Below are positions 10,701-20,378 of a stretch of 47,817 nucleotides of DNA, piece after piece. Each line of letters opens with the position of its first letter. Position 1 is the first letter of the stretch. The notes under the pieces were generated by a model that was not told the DNA's origin, ran no database searches, and saw only the letters and a program-made list of their open reading frames with translations. A program made the position numbers and the translations under genes. Location: positions 1-47,817 of the forward strand of contig NZ_RRCM01000005.1 of assembly GCF_003862485.1 (NCBI RefSeq), read 5' to 3'. This DNA is from Lachnoanaerobaculum orale (GTDB lineage: Bacteria > Bacillota > Clostridia > Lachnospirales > Lachnospiraceae).

Positions 10701-13700
10701 TTTATATAACCTGTAAGAAGTACATTTCTATGGTTATCATCAAGCAAGTAAGAGAGGTTTTGAAGCATTTCATGATAACTTTCATACTCGATTGCACGAT
10801 TAGAATTAAGCATATATCCATTGTATCTCAGGTTTTGCTTTAGCTGTCTGTTTTTCATATCTAAAACAAGCTCCGCTTCATATCCGACTTTCCCGTCTAT
10901 GCTGTTCGTTATATGCTCCGGTACTTTTAAGTTTCCTTCATCTACAGTCTTTTTAAGCAAAGTAAATTCTTCATTTTGTGGGTTGAATTGATATTCATCC
11001 TCTTTCTTTACTTCCTTAAAAGTCAGAGCAGATATAATCTCATTTTTAGCTCTAAGCTCTGATGCCTTTTTATTTTCTTCTTTTGATTTTGGCTGTTTTT
11101 GTACATCGGACACAATATCCTTATTTTCATATCGATCATTCTTTATTAAGTCTTTAATCCTTACTGCCACTTGACTCCAGCTAAGCATAACTTCCGGAGA
11201 GTTTCCCTTTTTAAGCCCGATTCCCTTAGCATCATGCCATTCACTGCTTTCCATATTTCCTGATAAAGCATGAGTTCTTCCACCTGTGCCGTACTCATTT
11301 TTTAAAAACTCCGCCTGTTCTGAAAGTGTATGATTTTCTCTAAAAAAGTCGGCAATCCGTTTTTCACCTCCTGAAATACCGCTTCCTCTTCTTAAATTTT
11401 CATCTATCTCATCTTCTGTGATAAATTCTTTTATCTTTGGTAGTTCAATAAGACCTGAACTAAATTCCTTCCTTGGTATCTCCAAATCATTCAGACTTTT
11501 TAAAATCTCTTCCACCTTGTGAAAATGAAATCTTAATATCCCCTTATTTTCCATATAGTCCTGTAAAAATATGCTATATTCTTCTCTAAGCTTATTTCTA
11601 AATTCAGGACTTCTAAGCTTTTCTGAAAGTTCTTCGGTTTCGTCAGGAAATCCGTTTTTTTCTGTTCGGTCAAGAACCTGTAGGTAAGCTTCTTTTACAT
11701 CATCTGCAAAATCTCTTTTTAAGTACCACAATTTTTCTACAAGTTTTTTTCTTTCATAGTAAAAGGCTTCCGCCACCTCTACATTGGTTGCATATTCACC
11801 GCTTTCAATAAGTTCTCCTATACGTTTCGCTGCATTACTCCATGATAAAATCTGCATCGGATTTGTTTTTGATGAAATATCATTGGATAAGTAAACTCCT
11901 TCTTTATCATACCATGCACAAACCTTATTCCCGGCTACCTCATAACCGTTTCCACCTCTAAAGCTGCTTTGAAGGAAATCAGCTAATTCTTCTATACTTT
12001 TTCCCTTAGAATACTCAGCCAAAATCTTTAATCTTAGGTCTTCTTCATTTCCTCCATAAATTAAAACCGTATCTACTTCTTTTTGCTGTAAGGGCAAGTT
12101 AAATCGCACCTGACCGCCCTCATTCCCGGCAAAAGAAAAGGAAGTCTTTTCAACTTCCCTTTCAATATTTCTGATATTTAGTCGTGAATCACTTTCTATG
12201 CCCAGACTATCTGTTCCAATACCATCCTTGTAAGTGTCATATCGAGATTTTTCTTCAGTCCCATATATTTCAGAAAATCCTCCGACTTCAGTTCGTTTGT
12301 CAGCCCCCAGATTTGCATCATTTTCGGCTCTTCCTTCTCCAAAAACTCCTGTGCCTGTTCCTCTATATTTAGAAGATGCTCCATCAGTGTCTCTTTGTAA
12401 TACATACTCTGATACTGATTCTCCCTGTTCTCCTTCAGGAATTTGAGCCTCTCCCTGCCAAATCTGTTCAGTCTGCTCTGATCTACTATCTTTGGCATCT
12501 TTATATTCGGTATCAAAACTTCCTCTCCATCTTCCATCTTCTCCAAACTGTATGTTCCCCCCTGTTTCTCGAACAGATTCTCTTTGACTATCGGGGTGTG
12601 GGTTTCTTCCTCCAAAAGATATTCCCTGTTCGCCAGTATTACTGTTTCTCTCATCAGCCAAGCCTCCTTTATTTTCTTCTATCTCATTATTTATTGCTCC
12701 GGTATTTTCACTGCTATCATTTACATTATAATGCTCCTTGTCGGTCTTTGTCTGCTCTTTTATCTCTATTTCTTTAAGTTTTTCTCTCTCACCTATCCTC
12801 CCTATTTCTCTTCCGATAGCTATAAGCATTTCTTTAGAAATTAAAGATATTTCTCCAAGAAGGCTGTCAATATCCTGTCCATGCTTAATACCTGATACGG
12901 TTTCCAGTTTGCCCTCATCAACAGGAATACCTATATCCATTCTTTGTGCAAGTGAAACCTTTATGGATTCTGTGATAAATTGCATCAATTCTACTTTGGT
13001 ATAACTCTTAAGCGTATCATCCGTCATCATATCAAAGATGGTATATATCTTTTTCCTAACATATAAATCTATAAGTGCGGTTATCTTTTCTTCCTGTGAA
13101 AAAAGTAGCCTGCTGTTTCTTTCTTTAAAGCTGTCAATCAGTGAATCTACAGCTAAAGTATGCTTCTCAGGTTCATATTTCCACAGTTTTACTTCATTGA
13201 TCTTATTTCCTATACTGACTGTTTGACTGACATCAAATACATACTTTACCTTTGGTATGCTTCTACTTAAATCAAGAATCGGTATTCCCTTTTCTCCTCT
13301 TTTTACACTTCTTCCAAGCTTTTTCCAAAAATCATACTCCGCACAGGCAGTTGCTCTCTTGTAGGTACTGTAAATACTTAACTGGTGCATATATGAGTAT
13401 TTATAGTTATTTCCCATTGTCTTTAGAAAATCTTTGTAGGCACTTACATCCCTTCTGATTTCCTCTAAAGAGTGAGATAAAATATCACTGATTTTTTCAG
13501 TTGAATATCTTGGCATCTTTCCCTCCTTCTTATTTTCAGTCTCTTCTTGTTTTACATTATTTATAATATCGGCCTTTTCTTTATTCCAATCATAAAACTT
13601 TCTTATGCCGTTCATTGCCCTGTCTGCAATATAGTGTATATAGTCCGTACTTCCTCGCCTTTTATACCACTTATTTCTTTTAAGCCCGCTATTTTCCATA

Positions 13701-14506
13701 AGGCTGATTGACTTTTCCACATCTGAGGTGTAATAAAGCAACCTCCCAAGCATAAAAAAATCAGCCTCAGACCGGCTGTTAAAATAGTTTTGATAATTCC
13801 CGTTATATATTTGTCTTAGATCTTCTCCGCTATAGTTAAAGTATCTCCTATTAAAAAGTATGTTTAGAATATCATCTTGTGAAAATCTGTTTTTATCAGC
13901 CAAACTGCTTGGACTTAAATTAATCCTACCGACTTTGGATTCCCCATAATCTATCCTTGACATATATGTTTTATAAAGTGGCAACAGCTCCTGATTGATA
14001 TTTACTATTTTACTTCTGTCTTTATCCTTTAATATATTCCCGGTTATCGTAAAAAATCTGTCCCTGTCATAAATTTCAAGGTTTTTATATCGCTTCCTTT
14101 CTCCCGGTACTTTACCCTTTCCTATAAAATGCAGTCCTGTTTTTGACGGAGAGATTTCCGCATAGGTGGAAATCCCTCTTAGAAAATCTGCTGTCATGGA
14201 AGCGGCATTTAAGTCCATACTGTATTCCATTATCTCATCACTTACCTTATCTATATCAATTCCTATATACCCGTCCCCTAAGAAAAATCCCAAGCCGGTT
14301 TCTTGATTTTTACATAAAGTATCCATGCAATCATCAAAACTGTGCCAAGTTTTTCTATCATTTGACTTGGCAGGTTTTCCATTTGGCATAATAGGCATTT
14401 TTGTGTTTTTTCCGTCTCTTACAATGATTTTATAAAGGCACCATCTTTTCTCTTGCTTTAATTCATCAGGAATATTTTTATATTTGATAAGGTCGGCTTC
14501 TTTCAT
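4754..14506 (-). CDS. 3250-aa polyvalent protein: primase-like, ArdC-like, DNA methylase and SNF2 helicase
   Basis: A single intact frame of 3250 codons. Regions in order: primase/polymerase-like N-terminus ([15 protein letters not shown], near residue 80) plus a helix-bundle region (about 200-300); an ArdC-like ssDNA-binding domain (about 340-440); a low-complexity linker (about 600-780) that overlaps a second gene; two related repeats (about 870-930 and 1080-1150) sharing LSW(S)xxAxRIxxLI; an adenine methylase with motif [10 protein letters not shown] near 1510 and GNVPFG near 1573 in place of NPPY; an SNF2-type helicase with HEVGAGKT near 2242, VDEAHAYKN near 2404, TGTPVSN near 2456 and [10 protein letters not shown] near 2734; a coiled-coil tail; and a C-terminal DTDLDG motif. 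Known relatives on ICEs and phages are thought to enter with the DNA and protect or replicate it. Start and stop overlap neighbours tightly (TAATG). Confidence 0.9.
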   Translation of the reverse strand: MKEADLIKYKNIPDELKQEKRWCLYKIIVRDGKNTKMPIMPNGKPAKSNDRKTWHSFDDCMDTLCKNQETGLGFFLGDGYIGIDIDKVSDEIMEYSMDLNAASMTADFLRGISTYAEISPSKTGLHFIGKGKVPGERKRYKNLEIYDRDRFFTITGNILKDKDRSKIVNINQELLPLYKTYMSRIDYGESKVGRINLSPSSLADKNRFSQDDILNILFNRRYFNYSGEDLRQIYNGNYQNYFNSRSEADFFMLGRLLYYTSDVEKSISLMENSGLKRNKWYKRRGSTDYIHYIADRAMNGIRKFYDWNKEKADIINNVKQEETENKKEGKMPRYSTEKISDILSHSLEEIRRDVSAYKDFLKTMGNNYKYSYMHQLSIYSTYKRATACAEYDFWKKLGRSVKRGEKGIPILDLSRSIPKVKYVFDVSQTVSIGNKINEVKLWKYEPEKHTLAVDSLIDSFKERNSRLLFSQEEKITALIDLYVRKKIYTIFDMMTDDTLKSYTKVELMQFITESIKVSLAQRMDIGIPVDEGKLETVSGIKHGQDIDSLLGEISLISKEMLIAIGREIGRIGEREKLKEIEIKEQTKTDKEHYNVNDSSENTGAINNEIEENKGGLADERNSNTGEQGISFGGRNPHPDSQRESVRETGGNIQFGEDGRWRGSFDTEYKDAKDSRSEQTEQIWQGEAQIPEGEQGESVSEYVLQRDTDGASSKYRGTGTGVFGEGRAENDANLGADKRTEVGGFSEIYGTEEKSRYDTYKDGIGTDSLGIESDSRLNIRNIEREVEKTSFSFAGNEGGQVRFNLPLQQKEVDTVLIYGGNEEDLRLKILAEYSKGKSIEELADFLQSSFRGGNGYEVAGNKVCAWYDKEGVYLSNDISSKTNPMQILSWSNAAKRIGELIESGEYATNVEVAEAFYYERKKLVEKLWYLKRDFADDVKEAYLQVLDRTEKNGFPDETEELSEKLRSPEFRNKLREEYSIFLQDYMENKGILRFHFHKVEEILKSLNDLEIPRKEFSSGLIELPKIKEFITEDEIDENLRRGSGISGGEKRIADFFRENHTLSEQAEFLKNEYGTGGRTHALSGNMESSEWHDAKGIGLKKGNSPEVMLSWSQVAVRIKDLIKNDRYENKDIVSDVQKQPKSKEENKKASELRAKNEIISALTFKEVKKEDEYQFNPQNEEFTLLKKTVDEGNLKVPEHITNSIDGKVGYEAELVLDMKNRQLKQNLRYNGYMLNSNRAIEYESYHEMLQNLSYLLDDNHRNVLLTGYINEQIKKANEQENVNEPIFKEGMQVRYQGKEYLISEISDYGNCKTIKLDDNEEYLSGFVTGSEILTFRNENELDFEILSTEEKSPEKSVDKEALPVLNKESLSETLKQEDVYTGREHTKNIIPANYRITREDEVLPPSERLKNNIEAIKVLKRLNKENRNASKEEQDILSRYVGWGGLSDVFDEERGGQWQEARMFLKENLSQSEYEAAKESTLTAFYTPKVVIDAIYHTLSDMGFESGNILEPSMGTGRFIGNLPESMQKSKFYGIELDSISGQIAKKLYPNANIQVKGFEETAFSNNLFDIAVGNVPFGEYRVSDREYEKNNFLIHDYFFAKTLDKVRSKGVIAFITSSGTMDKRNEDIRRYISERAEFLGAIRLPNNTFKGEAGTEVTSDIIFLKKRDRLLKIDEDWVKLDKNRQGLSYNKYFVDNPQMVLGSMQEVPGRFGTTLACIADESKSIKEQLEDAIKNIKGTYEKAKLNEELETEILSADDNVKNYSYAVIEDKVFFRENSIMQRLLLNKADEEKIGAYLEIEKALRGVITYQKEDYPEEEIKALQGRLNKLYDDFSNKYGLINSRANKRLLQEDANYSLVSTLENLDKEGNFIGKSDIFTKRTIKKAMVIEHTDSLSEALILSISQKGNVNFEYMEELTGKIRKELIEGLKGEIFLNLDSFEPSDITPFSSALDLLDFSREYVSADEYLSGNIREKIEVVDAYIKNIDYEVNKNKEELDKPQVLQSGIDGGRSKQEELSHKSEITEKISVLKQELSALNYQKKKLEEVMPKTLEASDITVKMGSTWIPEKDYKSFMFNLLKTSASNRWNIDIKYTDFTGEYRVEGKSTDKNNDLANFTYGTSRVSAYKLIEDSLNLRDTKVYDQIIDSDGRKTSVLNQKETMLARSKQEIIKEEFKNWIFEDVDRRNRLVKKYNERFNSIRLREYDGRHLPFDGINPEIKLRPHQKDAIARGLFGGNTLLAHEVGAGKTFEMIGIAMESKRLGMSSKAMFVVPNHIVEQFGREFNELYPAANILCATEKDFTPDKRKRFCSRIATGDYDAVIIGHSQFEKIPISKERQEYELKSQIDEIVEFIGEYKRDRDQRFSVKQLEKTKKSLEAKLKKLNDDYKKDDVVTFEELGIDKLFVDEAHAYKNLYLFSKMRNVSGISATDSQKSSDMLMKCRYMDEITGGKGVVFATGTPVSNSMAELYTMQRYLQYDGLKKMHLQHFDSWASTFGETVTAIELNPEGNGYRSKTRFSKFYNLPELMNMVKQFMDIKTADVLNLPVPNAHFETIKTKPTEEQKQILETFSERADKVRAKQVDSSVDNMLLITNDGKKMALDQRLINPLLPDDENSKVNTCVKNIFSIWDKYADKRSAQLVFCDMSTPSSEFNIYDDIKNKLIVMGIPEGEIEFIHNANNNREKDAIFDKVRKGEIRVLLGSTQRMGAGTNAQDKLIAIHDLDVPWRPADLSQRAGRIVRQGNENKDVYIFRYVTENTFDAYLFQTLENKQKYISQIMTSKTPVRVAEDVDEATLNYAEIKALATGNPLIREKMDLDVEVSKLKMLESNFKSNLYKLEDKVVKVYPKEIENLKNKIENLKKDIKAVEPYREENTDKAVYIQSSLENVGENSIETEKKSDKEAVSKFTSLILDGKKYTDKRQAGEFLISKIKSIKKTDDFKSEEVKIGEYRNFDLFAYYDSFSNQYKFNLKGEENHYGEFGADGIGNITRMDNVLDKMPERLEQTLGKLNDTESQLETAKLEIQKKFSQAQLLKEKTLRLAEVNNLLDMGQKEAVTEGKNPLLEEVKEELIHFLNKEYEENHSIEDFDTLFPDLSDIGLAYTTTPDEKHEIQTSLDLINYKMNTYVDNTLVNSFQYTYDPLDASDRSELVQIKANIGFWDFNELIYVDEEKLKEALGLEIDDDGNFYDPLEKDTDLDGVADRYDADFRDSKVQSIGDFNKRDRNSVVDKLNGYKEQISQTGARENQLEYFEEAR
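12196..12654 (-). CDS. TnpV-like protein encoded in an alternative frame inside the giant gene
   Basis: A 152-codon frame on the same strand but in a different frame from the 3250-aa protein. Its ATG is preceded by AAAGGAGG at an eight-base spacing, an ideal ribosome binding site buried in the other frame. The protein resembles TnpV proteins of conjugative transposons: LFEKQGGTY, then IPNIKMP, then [24 protein letters not shown] and LTNELKS, ending MVLEQIVW. TnpV function is not established. The host frame is here a low-complexity G/E/S/R-rich linker, as expected when one frame is constrained by the other. The N-terminal 25 residues extend beyond the usual TnpV start. Confidence 0.72.
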   Translation of the reverse strand: MRETVILANREYLLEEETHTPIVKENLFEKQGGTYSLEKMEDGEEVLIPNIKMPKIVDQSRLNRFGRERLKFLKENRENQYQSMYYKETLMEHLLNIEEQAQEFLEKEEPKMMQIWGLTNELKSEDFLKYMGLKKNLDMTLTRMVLEQIVWA

Positions 14507-15309
14507 TATATTTCCATTCTCTTATCCTTTTTTACTGTCTTTTCTCCTTTCCCATTTTCTTCCTGCCTGATCTTTTGCTGATTTTCTTTAAGTGTTTTTA
14601 ATACGGAAGGTTTTCTTTCCATACTTTTAGGCTTTTTCTCATTGCTTTTTTGAATGTTTGTACCTTGCCTTTCACCTCCATTTCTCACAGCTGTTTTTTC
14701 ACTTGTCTTAATGTCTTTATTTTCATTATCCGATTGACTAATCTCTTCCTTATTTCCCTTATTTAACTTTTCCTCATCCTTTTGTATCTCTTTAGATAAG
14801 GTATCCAGTTTTTCAAGGCAGTTATTAAGCTTCTTTTGCTGCTCTTTTATGAAACTTTGCATTGAGTTTACAAGTCCCTTTACAATTCCTATTTTCATCT
14901 CAACAAACTTTTCCTGTGCCTTCGTAAGGTTATAGGTAAGCTGATGTTTCATACTGTCATAAAGGTGCTTAATACTTCCTACCGCCTTTTCCTGAAGATT
15001 AATAAGAGATTTCCCTACTGCCCTAATATCCTTGGCAATAAGGGAGCTAAGGCTTATATTATCCATTTCATTAAGTCTTTTGATCTCCGCCTTAAGACCT
15101 GTTATTTCATCTTTAAGTGCCTTTAACTCTTCAATATTTACATCAAAGTCATTATTTTTTAGCTCTTCTTTAAGCTCCCCGGCAATTTTAAGCTGTGTAT
15201 CCGTATTATCTTCTAAAAAGTCGGCTGTTTTTGTATATTCTTTTTTGATCTCATTTATAACTTCCTTGGTCTGTTCTTCCTGTCTTTGAATGTTTTTATT
15301 ATCGTTCAT
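14506..15309 (-). CDS. Coiled-coil hypothetical protein, 267 aa
   Basis: No family assigned. Residues 1-90 and 130-185 are strongly helical and heptad-like, rich in Lys, Glu and Leu (for example [17 protein letters not shown]). The last 80 residues are basic and disordered. No signal peptide or membrane segment. The start has AAGGAGG with good spacing, and the stop overlaps the start of the giant polyvalent gene, so the two are probably made together. A structural or DNA-associated partner of the polyvalent protein is plausible but not shown. Confidence 0.7.
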   Translation of the reverse strand: MNDNKNIQRQEEQTKEVINEIKKEYTKTADFLEDNTDTQLKIAGELKEELKNNDFDVNIEELKALKDEITGLKAEIKRLNEMDNISLSSLIAKDIRAVGKSLINLQEKAVGSIKHLYDSMKHQLTYNLTKAQEKFVEMKIGIVKGLVNSMQSFIKEQQKKLNNCLEKLDTLSKEIQKDEEKLNKGNKEEISQSDNENKDIKTSEKTAVRNGGERQGTNIQKSNEKKPKSMERKPSVLKTLKENQQKIRQEENGKGEKTVKKDKRMEI

Positions 15310-15342
15310 TTCGTCCTCCTTAAATTCTGTTCTTTATTGTTT

Positions 15343-15894
15343 TTATAAGATCCATTGTAGTTGCGTAATTCCTGTATAACCTACTTCCCATATAAACCAT
15401 GCAAATGCAATGGCATTGCTTTTATACTTTTCAAACTCGGCATTTTTAGCACAGTTAAGTCTTTTGGAAAATACATATACCTTTTTTATAGGATATTTTT
15501 TAAATAACTCATATCTTTTTTGTCCCTCCAAAAATGCTAAGCGAAAAAGCATTGCTATTTTTACTTTCGGGGCAGATATTTCAAGGGCGTGTTTTAGAAA
15601 TTTATCCGCACAAAAATAAGGCGGATTGGTTACTATGTCTAAGGTATTTTCCTTAATCGTAAAAAAATCCACCTCTCTTTTGCTTCCATATCCTCTGTAA
15701 CAAATATCCTCCGCTTTTACCCTGTATCCATGCTCTACCAGTACTTTTCCAATATGCCCCTGACCGCAGGCAGGCTCATATATTGTTTCTCTGAAATTTT
15801 CTCTTATTAAAAGCTCCTTTGTTGCTCTTTTATCTGTGGCATAAAAATCCAAGACCTCTCTGTCTTTACCAAGTTTCATCAATGTATCAAACAT
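15343..15894 (-). CDS. Class I SAM-dependent DNA adenine methyltransferase-like protein
   Basis: A 183-aa Rossmann-fold methyltransferase. Motif I is EPACGQGHIG (residues 40-49) and the catalytic motif is NPPY at 90-93, which indicates N6-adenine (or amino-) methylation of DNA. It is short and lacks an obvious target-recognition domain, as is usual for orphan methylases on ICEs. The gene begins four bases after the topB stop and precedes the coiled-coil gene. No restriction endonuclease is adjacent, so anti-restriction modification of the element is the likely role. Confidence 0.75.
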   Translation of the reverse strand: MFDTLMKLGKDREVLDFYATDKRATKELLIRENFRETIYEPACGQGHIGKVLVEHGYRVKAEDICYRGYGSKREVDFFTIKENTLDIVTNPPYFCADKFLKHALEISAPKVKIAMLFRLAFLEGQKRYELFKKYPIKKVYVFSKRLNCAKNAEFEKYKSNAIAFAWFIWEVGYTGITQLQWIL

Positions 15895-15897
15895 AGA

Positions 15898-17619
15898 TTA
15901 TCTTCCCTGATACTTGGCAATAGTTTCTTTTATCTCGGTTTCAACACACGATAAAAATGCTTCATTTGATGCTTTACCCAGTGCTATATCAGACAAGTTC
16001 ATTTCCCACTTGGCTGTTGTTTTAGCTGACTTAAAGTTATCCTCCACTATCTCTATAAGAGCTTTTCCTTTTTTGGTTGCAATAAGATTTTTCTTATCTC
16101 TTTCTATGAAATCCTTGGAAATTAAATTTTCTATAATACCTGCTCTTGTTGCCGGTGTTCCAAGTCCCCTTCGCTCAACCTCAATTCCCTTTTGCAGTGC
16201 ATCATTACCTGCAATCTCCATAGCCTTAAGAAGAGTATCCTCTGTAAAATGCTTTGGTGGTATCGTATATTTTTCTTTTATCTCTTTATCCTTGATTTTA
16301 AGTACATCTCCCACATTTATATCAGGTAATACAACATCTTCATTTTTCTTTGAACCGTACTGTTTAAGATATTTGGTAAAACCTTCATCTGTAATGACCT
16401 TACCGCTTACCTTAAATTCAAATATATCACCCTGACTTTCATATACCGCAACAATCTTTGTTATATTTTCAATTAAGGGATAGCCTGTACTTGCATGGAG
16501 TTTATTTAAGATAAGGTTATATATTTTTCTTTCACTTTCAGGAATTGTGGACATATCTTCCTCTAAAGAACTTACTGTAGGTATGATTGCATGGTGATCC
16601 GTTACCTTAGCTGAGTTAAAAATAACTTTAATTCTCTCCGTATCAAAGTCATTTTTACCAAGTATGTTATTTATCGTATTTATAATCATATCTTCCGAAA
16701 GATATCGGCTGTCCGTCCTGGGATATGTAATCATTTTCTTTTCATAAAGGCTTTGTGCATAGTCAAGTGTCTGTTTTGCACTGTATCCGAAGTACTTGTT
16801 ACATTCTCTTTGAAGTGTTGTAAGATCAAACGGCAAGTCAGGTTTTGTAAGCTTTTCCTTTTTCTCCACATTTCTTACTGTGATTGTATTTCCTACCACA
16901 TTTACTAAATCTTCTACAATTTCAAGGCTGTCTATTCTGTCTGTTGAAAGAGTAAAACCGGTAAAATAAAGCTCACCTATATAATATTTTTCTTTCTTAA
17001 AAGCTGTTATTTCATCATCTCTTTTTACTATCATGGCAAGCGTGGGTGTTTGTACTCTTCCAACAGAATAATTTTGATTGTAAATAAGGGAATACAGCCT
17101 GCTCATGTTCATGCCGACAAGCCAATCCGCCTTACTTCTGGCAAGAGCTGATTGGTATAGATCTTCATACTCTTTTCCCTCTTTTAGCTGCTTAAAGCCT
17201 TCTTTAATTGCCACATCTTCCATTGATGAGATCCAAAGTCTTTTGATATTCTTTTTACAACCTGCCTGCTCATACACAAGCCTAAAGATCAACTCTCCCT
17301 CACGCCCTGCATCACAGGCATTAATAACAGCCTCAATCTCTTTAGAGTTCATCAGCTTTTTAAGAGTGTTAAACTGCCCCCTAGTTGCCTTTAAAACCTC
17401 ATACTTATACTCACCCGGAATAATCGGTAAATCCTCCAAGCTCCACTTGCCATACTTTTCATCATAAGCTGAAGGACTTGCCATCTGTATTAAATGTCCC
17501 ACACACCAACTTACAATATATCCACCTCCTTCATAGTATCCGTCCTGTCTGCCGGTTGCACCGATTACCTTTGCAATACTCATTGCGACACTCGGCTTTT
17601 CACATATCACTAAATTCAT
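15898..17619 (-). CDS. topB: DNA topoisomerase III
   Basis: A 573-aa type IA topoisomerase. The Toprim domain starts at residue 1 (NLVICEKPSVAMSIAKVIG, and DAGREGELIFR near 104-114). The active-site tyrosine lies in MITYPRTDSRYLS, about residue 298. The protein lacks the C-terminal zinc fingers of long family members, as is common for ICE-encoded TopB. It would resolve intermediates during conjugative replication. The ribosome binding site is AAGGAGG with ATG. It follows a terminator that separates it from the cargo block and heads the leftward DNA-processing operon. Confidence 0.92.
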   Translation of the reverse strand: MNLVICEKPSVAMSIAKVIGATGRQDGYYEGGGYIVSWCVGHLIQMASPSAYDEKYGKWSLEDLPIIPGEYKYEVLKATRGQFNTLKKLMNSKEIEAVINACDAGREGELIFRLVYEQAGCKKNIKRLWISSMEDVAIKEGFKQLKEGKEYEDLYQSALARSKADWLVGMNMSRLYSLIYNQNYSVGRVQTPTLAMIVKRDDEITAFKKEKYYIGELYFTGFTLSTDRIDSLEIVEDLVNVVGNTITVRNVEKKEKLTKPDLPFDLTTLQRECNKYFGYSAKQTLDYAQSLYEKKMITYPRTDSRYLSEDMIINTINNILGKNDFDTERIKVIFNSAKVTDHHAIIPTVSSLEEDMSTIPESERKIYNLILNKLHASTGYPLIENITKIVAVYESQGDIFEFKVSGKVITDEGFTKYLKQYGSKKNEDVVLPDINVGDVLKIKDKEIKEKYTIPPKHFTEDTLLKAMEIAGNDALQKGIEVERRGLGTPATRAGIIENLISKDFIERDKKNLIATKKGKALIEIVEDNFKSAKTTAKWEMNLSDIALGKASNEAFLSCVETEIKETIAKYQGR

Positions 17620-17644
17620 TTATAAATCCTCCTTTTTTTGCATG

Positions 17645-17679
17645 AAAAAAGGCAATCCGAGTTTTTCCTTCTGATTGCC
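17645..17679 (-). terminator. Intrinsic terminator after the cargo helicase
   Basis: GGCAATC (17651-17657) pairs with GATTGCC (17673-17679). The - strand side is followed by TTTTTT at 17650-17645. It ends the helicase transcript before topB. Confidence 0.85.
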
Positions 17680-17762
17680 TTTTGGTTTTTGGTGTTTAAT
17701 TGTTCAAAAATATAATTTTGGCTTAAATCTATTACGGTTTACTTTCATGTGATTTTACCCCT

Positions 17763-20117
17763 TTAACTCTTTCTCTCAAACTTAACTGTATACATATTAA
17801 CAATATCATCTTTTCTAAGCTTATATATATGCAGCAATTCATTAATTTTATTTATATCATTGATATTCCCGTTATGACACAAAGTACTATAAAAATCACG
17901 TAGATTCTTTCTAAAAAATGTCAGTTCTTTCTCAGTCATAACTCTCATATTTTCATTTGGAGAAGCAACTATATCAACAAATTTAGATGGGTGAACAATT
18001 ATTGGTATACATTCATTTGGGTATACATAATTCTCCTTAAACCAATGAACCGATCCTGATAATTGATTACAATAATCTTTCTTTATTGTTTGAGTAGTAG
18101 CCTCCGTCTTACATTCAATTACCAAATACTTACTTGAATCAATAGCCCATAAATTATCTGGTCCATATCCTCCAGTTTCTTTGTCTGGTCTCGAACATAC
18201 AAAACCAAGAGATACCCCAACTTGATTTAGTGCTTCCTCAAATTTCTCATATTCACTCTCCATACATAAATTTGACAAAATTCCGTCTATATATACTAAT
18301 AATTCATTTAACCCAAGCTTTCTTGCAGATATATTTGTGCTAATAGCTTGTGCTTGCGGAATTGTATTAATTGTTCTTTTATACTGTATACCTCTAATAG
18401 GTGAAAGAATAGCTGCACTTAAATTCTTTCCAACTGTTAATATTTCTTGAGCAAGAACAGGGTCTGTTTTATTTGTATATTCAGCCTGAATCTGACATAA
18501 ATATCCTTTTGTTCTTTTGTCATCCTCTTTATCCTTAACCATTTTAATAGTTTCTGCAGCATCAATCCATTGCATATTTATGGATTTTTCAAAAGCTTTT
18601 CTTTGAGCAACTATCCTTTCATCTACCCTCGCCTCATTTGAATACTTAACCGTGGCTAAACTCTCCTTGCAAGTTTTTATCCATTCTGGATTTTTTTCTA
18701 AAGAATAATTTGCAAGTTCAAATATCTGATCAATTGTTGGCTTTGAACCTGTTTCACTCACTAATAAATCCCATAATTGTTTTGAAAGATCATATTGACA
18801 TTTCGTAGCCGCACTAAAATAATCTATTCCCTTACCTCTTGATAACACATCTGAAAGTTCATCCCCCATAAGAACAACACAACATTCATCATCATTAAAA
18901 CGCACTCCTCGTCCCATACCTTGTTCAATTCTTTGAACTTGCTCTCGTAGCAGAATAGTACTTTGAGGAGCTACACTTTGAATATATCTATCTTTAATAC
19001 TATTTAAAGGCGGAAGTCCATCAATGACCAACATTCTACAAGCATCACCTGGCAAATCAATCCCATCATATCTATTAACAAAAATCACTTTTCCTAAATG
19101 AACACCGCTTTTTAATTTATTAACTACTTTATCTATATTATCTTTTGTCGCTGTTCGTTCCCTTTGTTCATCCCAAAATTCCGCTCTAGAAAAAGAAGGC
19201 ACAAGTATCACTACATTATATTTTTTAGCTATTTCCTCAACTTTTTTCTTTATCTCAACTTCTGATATCTCGCTGTTTATATGCTTAGGAAAGATAACTA
19301 ATCTATCTCCAATATCATTAGCATTTTCTGGTGTGATAATATTTTTCATATCCCCTATATCTAATCCAAGTGCAGAAATAAACACACTATCATCGGCTAG
19401 TGTTGCACTCATATATATACGTCTACTTGCATCTTCAAGACTAGATATATTATATAAATCAATTCCTTTAGGAGATATTTCAATCGTAGAAGCTGTAATT
19501 ATACAATCACATGTATCCAAACTTCTCTCTAGCAATGGTAGTCCAAAGTATATTTCGCTATTATCCTTATTATTATATTTCTTTAATATTCTATAAACAT
19601 TGTCTTGCTGTCTTTGCCATTCCCAATATGGAACCAGTATATTTTTTCGACAATCTTTCATTTCAACAACATCAATGTAACTCTTTGGATTATAATCTCT
19701 TAATGACGAACTAAATATAGCTATTAGTTCCCTATATGCATCCGTTCCAGCATTAATTCTTATCATAAATTGGTCAGTAATTTTATCCATACATGCATGA
19801 ACATCATCAATAATAATACTTCCTATTGGATAATTCCCACACTCTCTCATCCCAAAATAACTATGACCATTTACAATAGTCTGAATAGAGGTAACAAGAA
19901 TTGCTTTTGAGTTTGAATAGTTATAATCATCTTTGTCCGCTGTTACAAAAATTCCTAATCTCTTAGCTTCATCAATAACCTGCATAACCAAGTAATTATC
20001 AGGTACCACATATATAGCTGGTCCTTTTCCCTCGTTTAAACAACTCTGAAGCATAATTAACCCAACTACTGTTTTTCCACTACCCGTATTCATTTTCAAA
20101 ATTACATTTTTTTTCAT
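17763..20117 (-). CDS. DinG/XPD-like SF2 helicase with C-terminal PD-(D/E)xK-like nuclease domain (frame-broken at the 5' end)
   Basis: 784 codons from the first in-frame ATG. Walker A NTGSGKT (about 10-16), DEAD-box-equivalent IIIDDVHA (about 103), MSATLADD (about 236), then the DinG/XPD-type motif GIDLPGD (about 353) and QGMGRG (about 401). Near residues 651-670, GPDNLW then YLVIECKTE fits a PD-(D/E)xK nuclease core. The true N-terminus is almost certainly the overlapping 62-aa frame at 20080-20268, joined across a run of eight A. This ATG has no good ribosome binding site. The gene sits with a PIN-like gene between conserved transfer genes and topB, so it looks like cargo, and anti-phage or anti-plasmid defence is the leading inference. 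A dedicated terminator follows. Confidence 0.8.
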   Translation of the reverse strand: MKKNVILKMNTGSGKTVVGLIMLQSCLNEGKGPAIYVVPDNYLVMQVIDEAKRLGIFVTADKDDYNYSNSKAILVTSIQTIVNGHSYFGMRECGNYPIGSIIIDDVHACMDKITDQFMIRINAGTDAYRELIAIFSSSLRDYNPKSYIDVVEMKDCRKNILVPYWEWQRQQDNVYRILKKYNNKDNSEIYFGLPLLERSLDTCDCIITASTIEISPKGIDLYNISSLEDASRRIYMSATLADDSVFISALGLDIGDMKNIITPENANDIGDRLVIFPKHINSEISEVEIKKKVEEIAKKYNVVILVPSFSRAEFWDEQRERTATKDNIDKVVNKLKSGVHLGKVIFVNRYDGIDLPGDACRMLVIDGLPPLNSIKDRYIQSVAPQSTILLREQVQRIEQGMGRGVRFNDDECCVVLMGDELSDVLSRGKGIDYFSAATKCQYDLSKQLWDLLVSETGSKPTIDQIFELANYSLEKNPEWIKTCKESLATVKYSNEARVDERIVAQRKAFEKSINMQWIDAAETIKMVKDKEDDKRTKGYLCQIQAEYTNKTDPVLAQEILTVGKNLSAAILSPIRGIQYKRTINTIPQAQAISTNISARKLGLNELLVYIDGILSNLCMESEYEKFEEALNQVGVSLGFVCSRPDKETGGYGPDNLWAIDSSKYLVIECKTEATTQTIKKDYCNQLSGSVHWFKENYVYPNECIPIIVHPSKFVDIVASPNENMRVMTEKELTFFRKNLRDFYSTLCHNGNINDINKINELLHIYKLRKDDIVNMYTVKFERKS

Positions 20118-20268
20118 TTCTTACATCAAACCATTTTTTCCATACCTCACTTTGAACATCCCGAGGATACCCGTACCCCATTGCTTTTGAAGGTAATGTC
20201 ATAAAAATCTCTCTAGGCTCAATCGTTTTTGTCTTTGAACTAGAATTAAGTTTTGATAAAAGATTCAT
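20080..20268 (-). pseudogene. N-terminal fragment of the cargo helicase, out of frame with the rest
   Basis: A 62-codon frame with an excellent AAGGAG site six bases before its ATG. Its sequence runs through a helicase N-terminus (PRDVQSEVWKKWFDVRNEK) and would continue directly into NVILKMNTGSGKT if one A were absent from the eight-A run (20107-20114, T on the + strand). As written it ends 16 codons beyond the helicase ATG at TAG. Possibilities are a genuine frameshift mutation, phase variation in the homopolymer, transcriptional slippage, or an assembly/sequencing error. It is not an independent small gene. Confidence 0.75.
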
Positions 20269-20289
20269 TGTATACTCCTTGAATTTTAA

Positions 20290-20338
20290 ATTATAGTATA
20301 TTTACAATTATTGTACCTCAAATACTAAGTATAGTATT
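20290..20338 (-). promoter_or_regulatory. Candidate promoter and operators of the cargo helicase
   Basis: On the - strand TATAAT lies at 20295-20290, before the ribosome binding site. Upstream are a perfect palindrome TACAAT-T-ATTGTA (20303-20315, + strand) and a perfect 7-4-7 inverted repeat AATACTA-AGTA-TAGTATT (20321-20338). No good -35 at 17 bases is visible (TTGAGG lies 20 bases away). The repeats may bind a regulator. Confidence 0.4.
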
Positions 20339-20378
20339 TTTTTATTTACTTAAAATCTTTAGCTCTAGTTTCTTCTCT

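Noticed and set aside
12234-12777. Opposite-strand open frames over the giant gene
   Set aside because: No ribosome binding sites or recognisable domains; they arise from the low-complexity linker and the overprinted frame.
20080-20268. 62-aa frame as an antitoxin or independent small gene
   Set aside because: Its sequence reads directly into the helicase when one A of the homopolymer is removed, so it is the helicase N-terminus.
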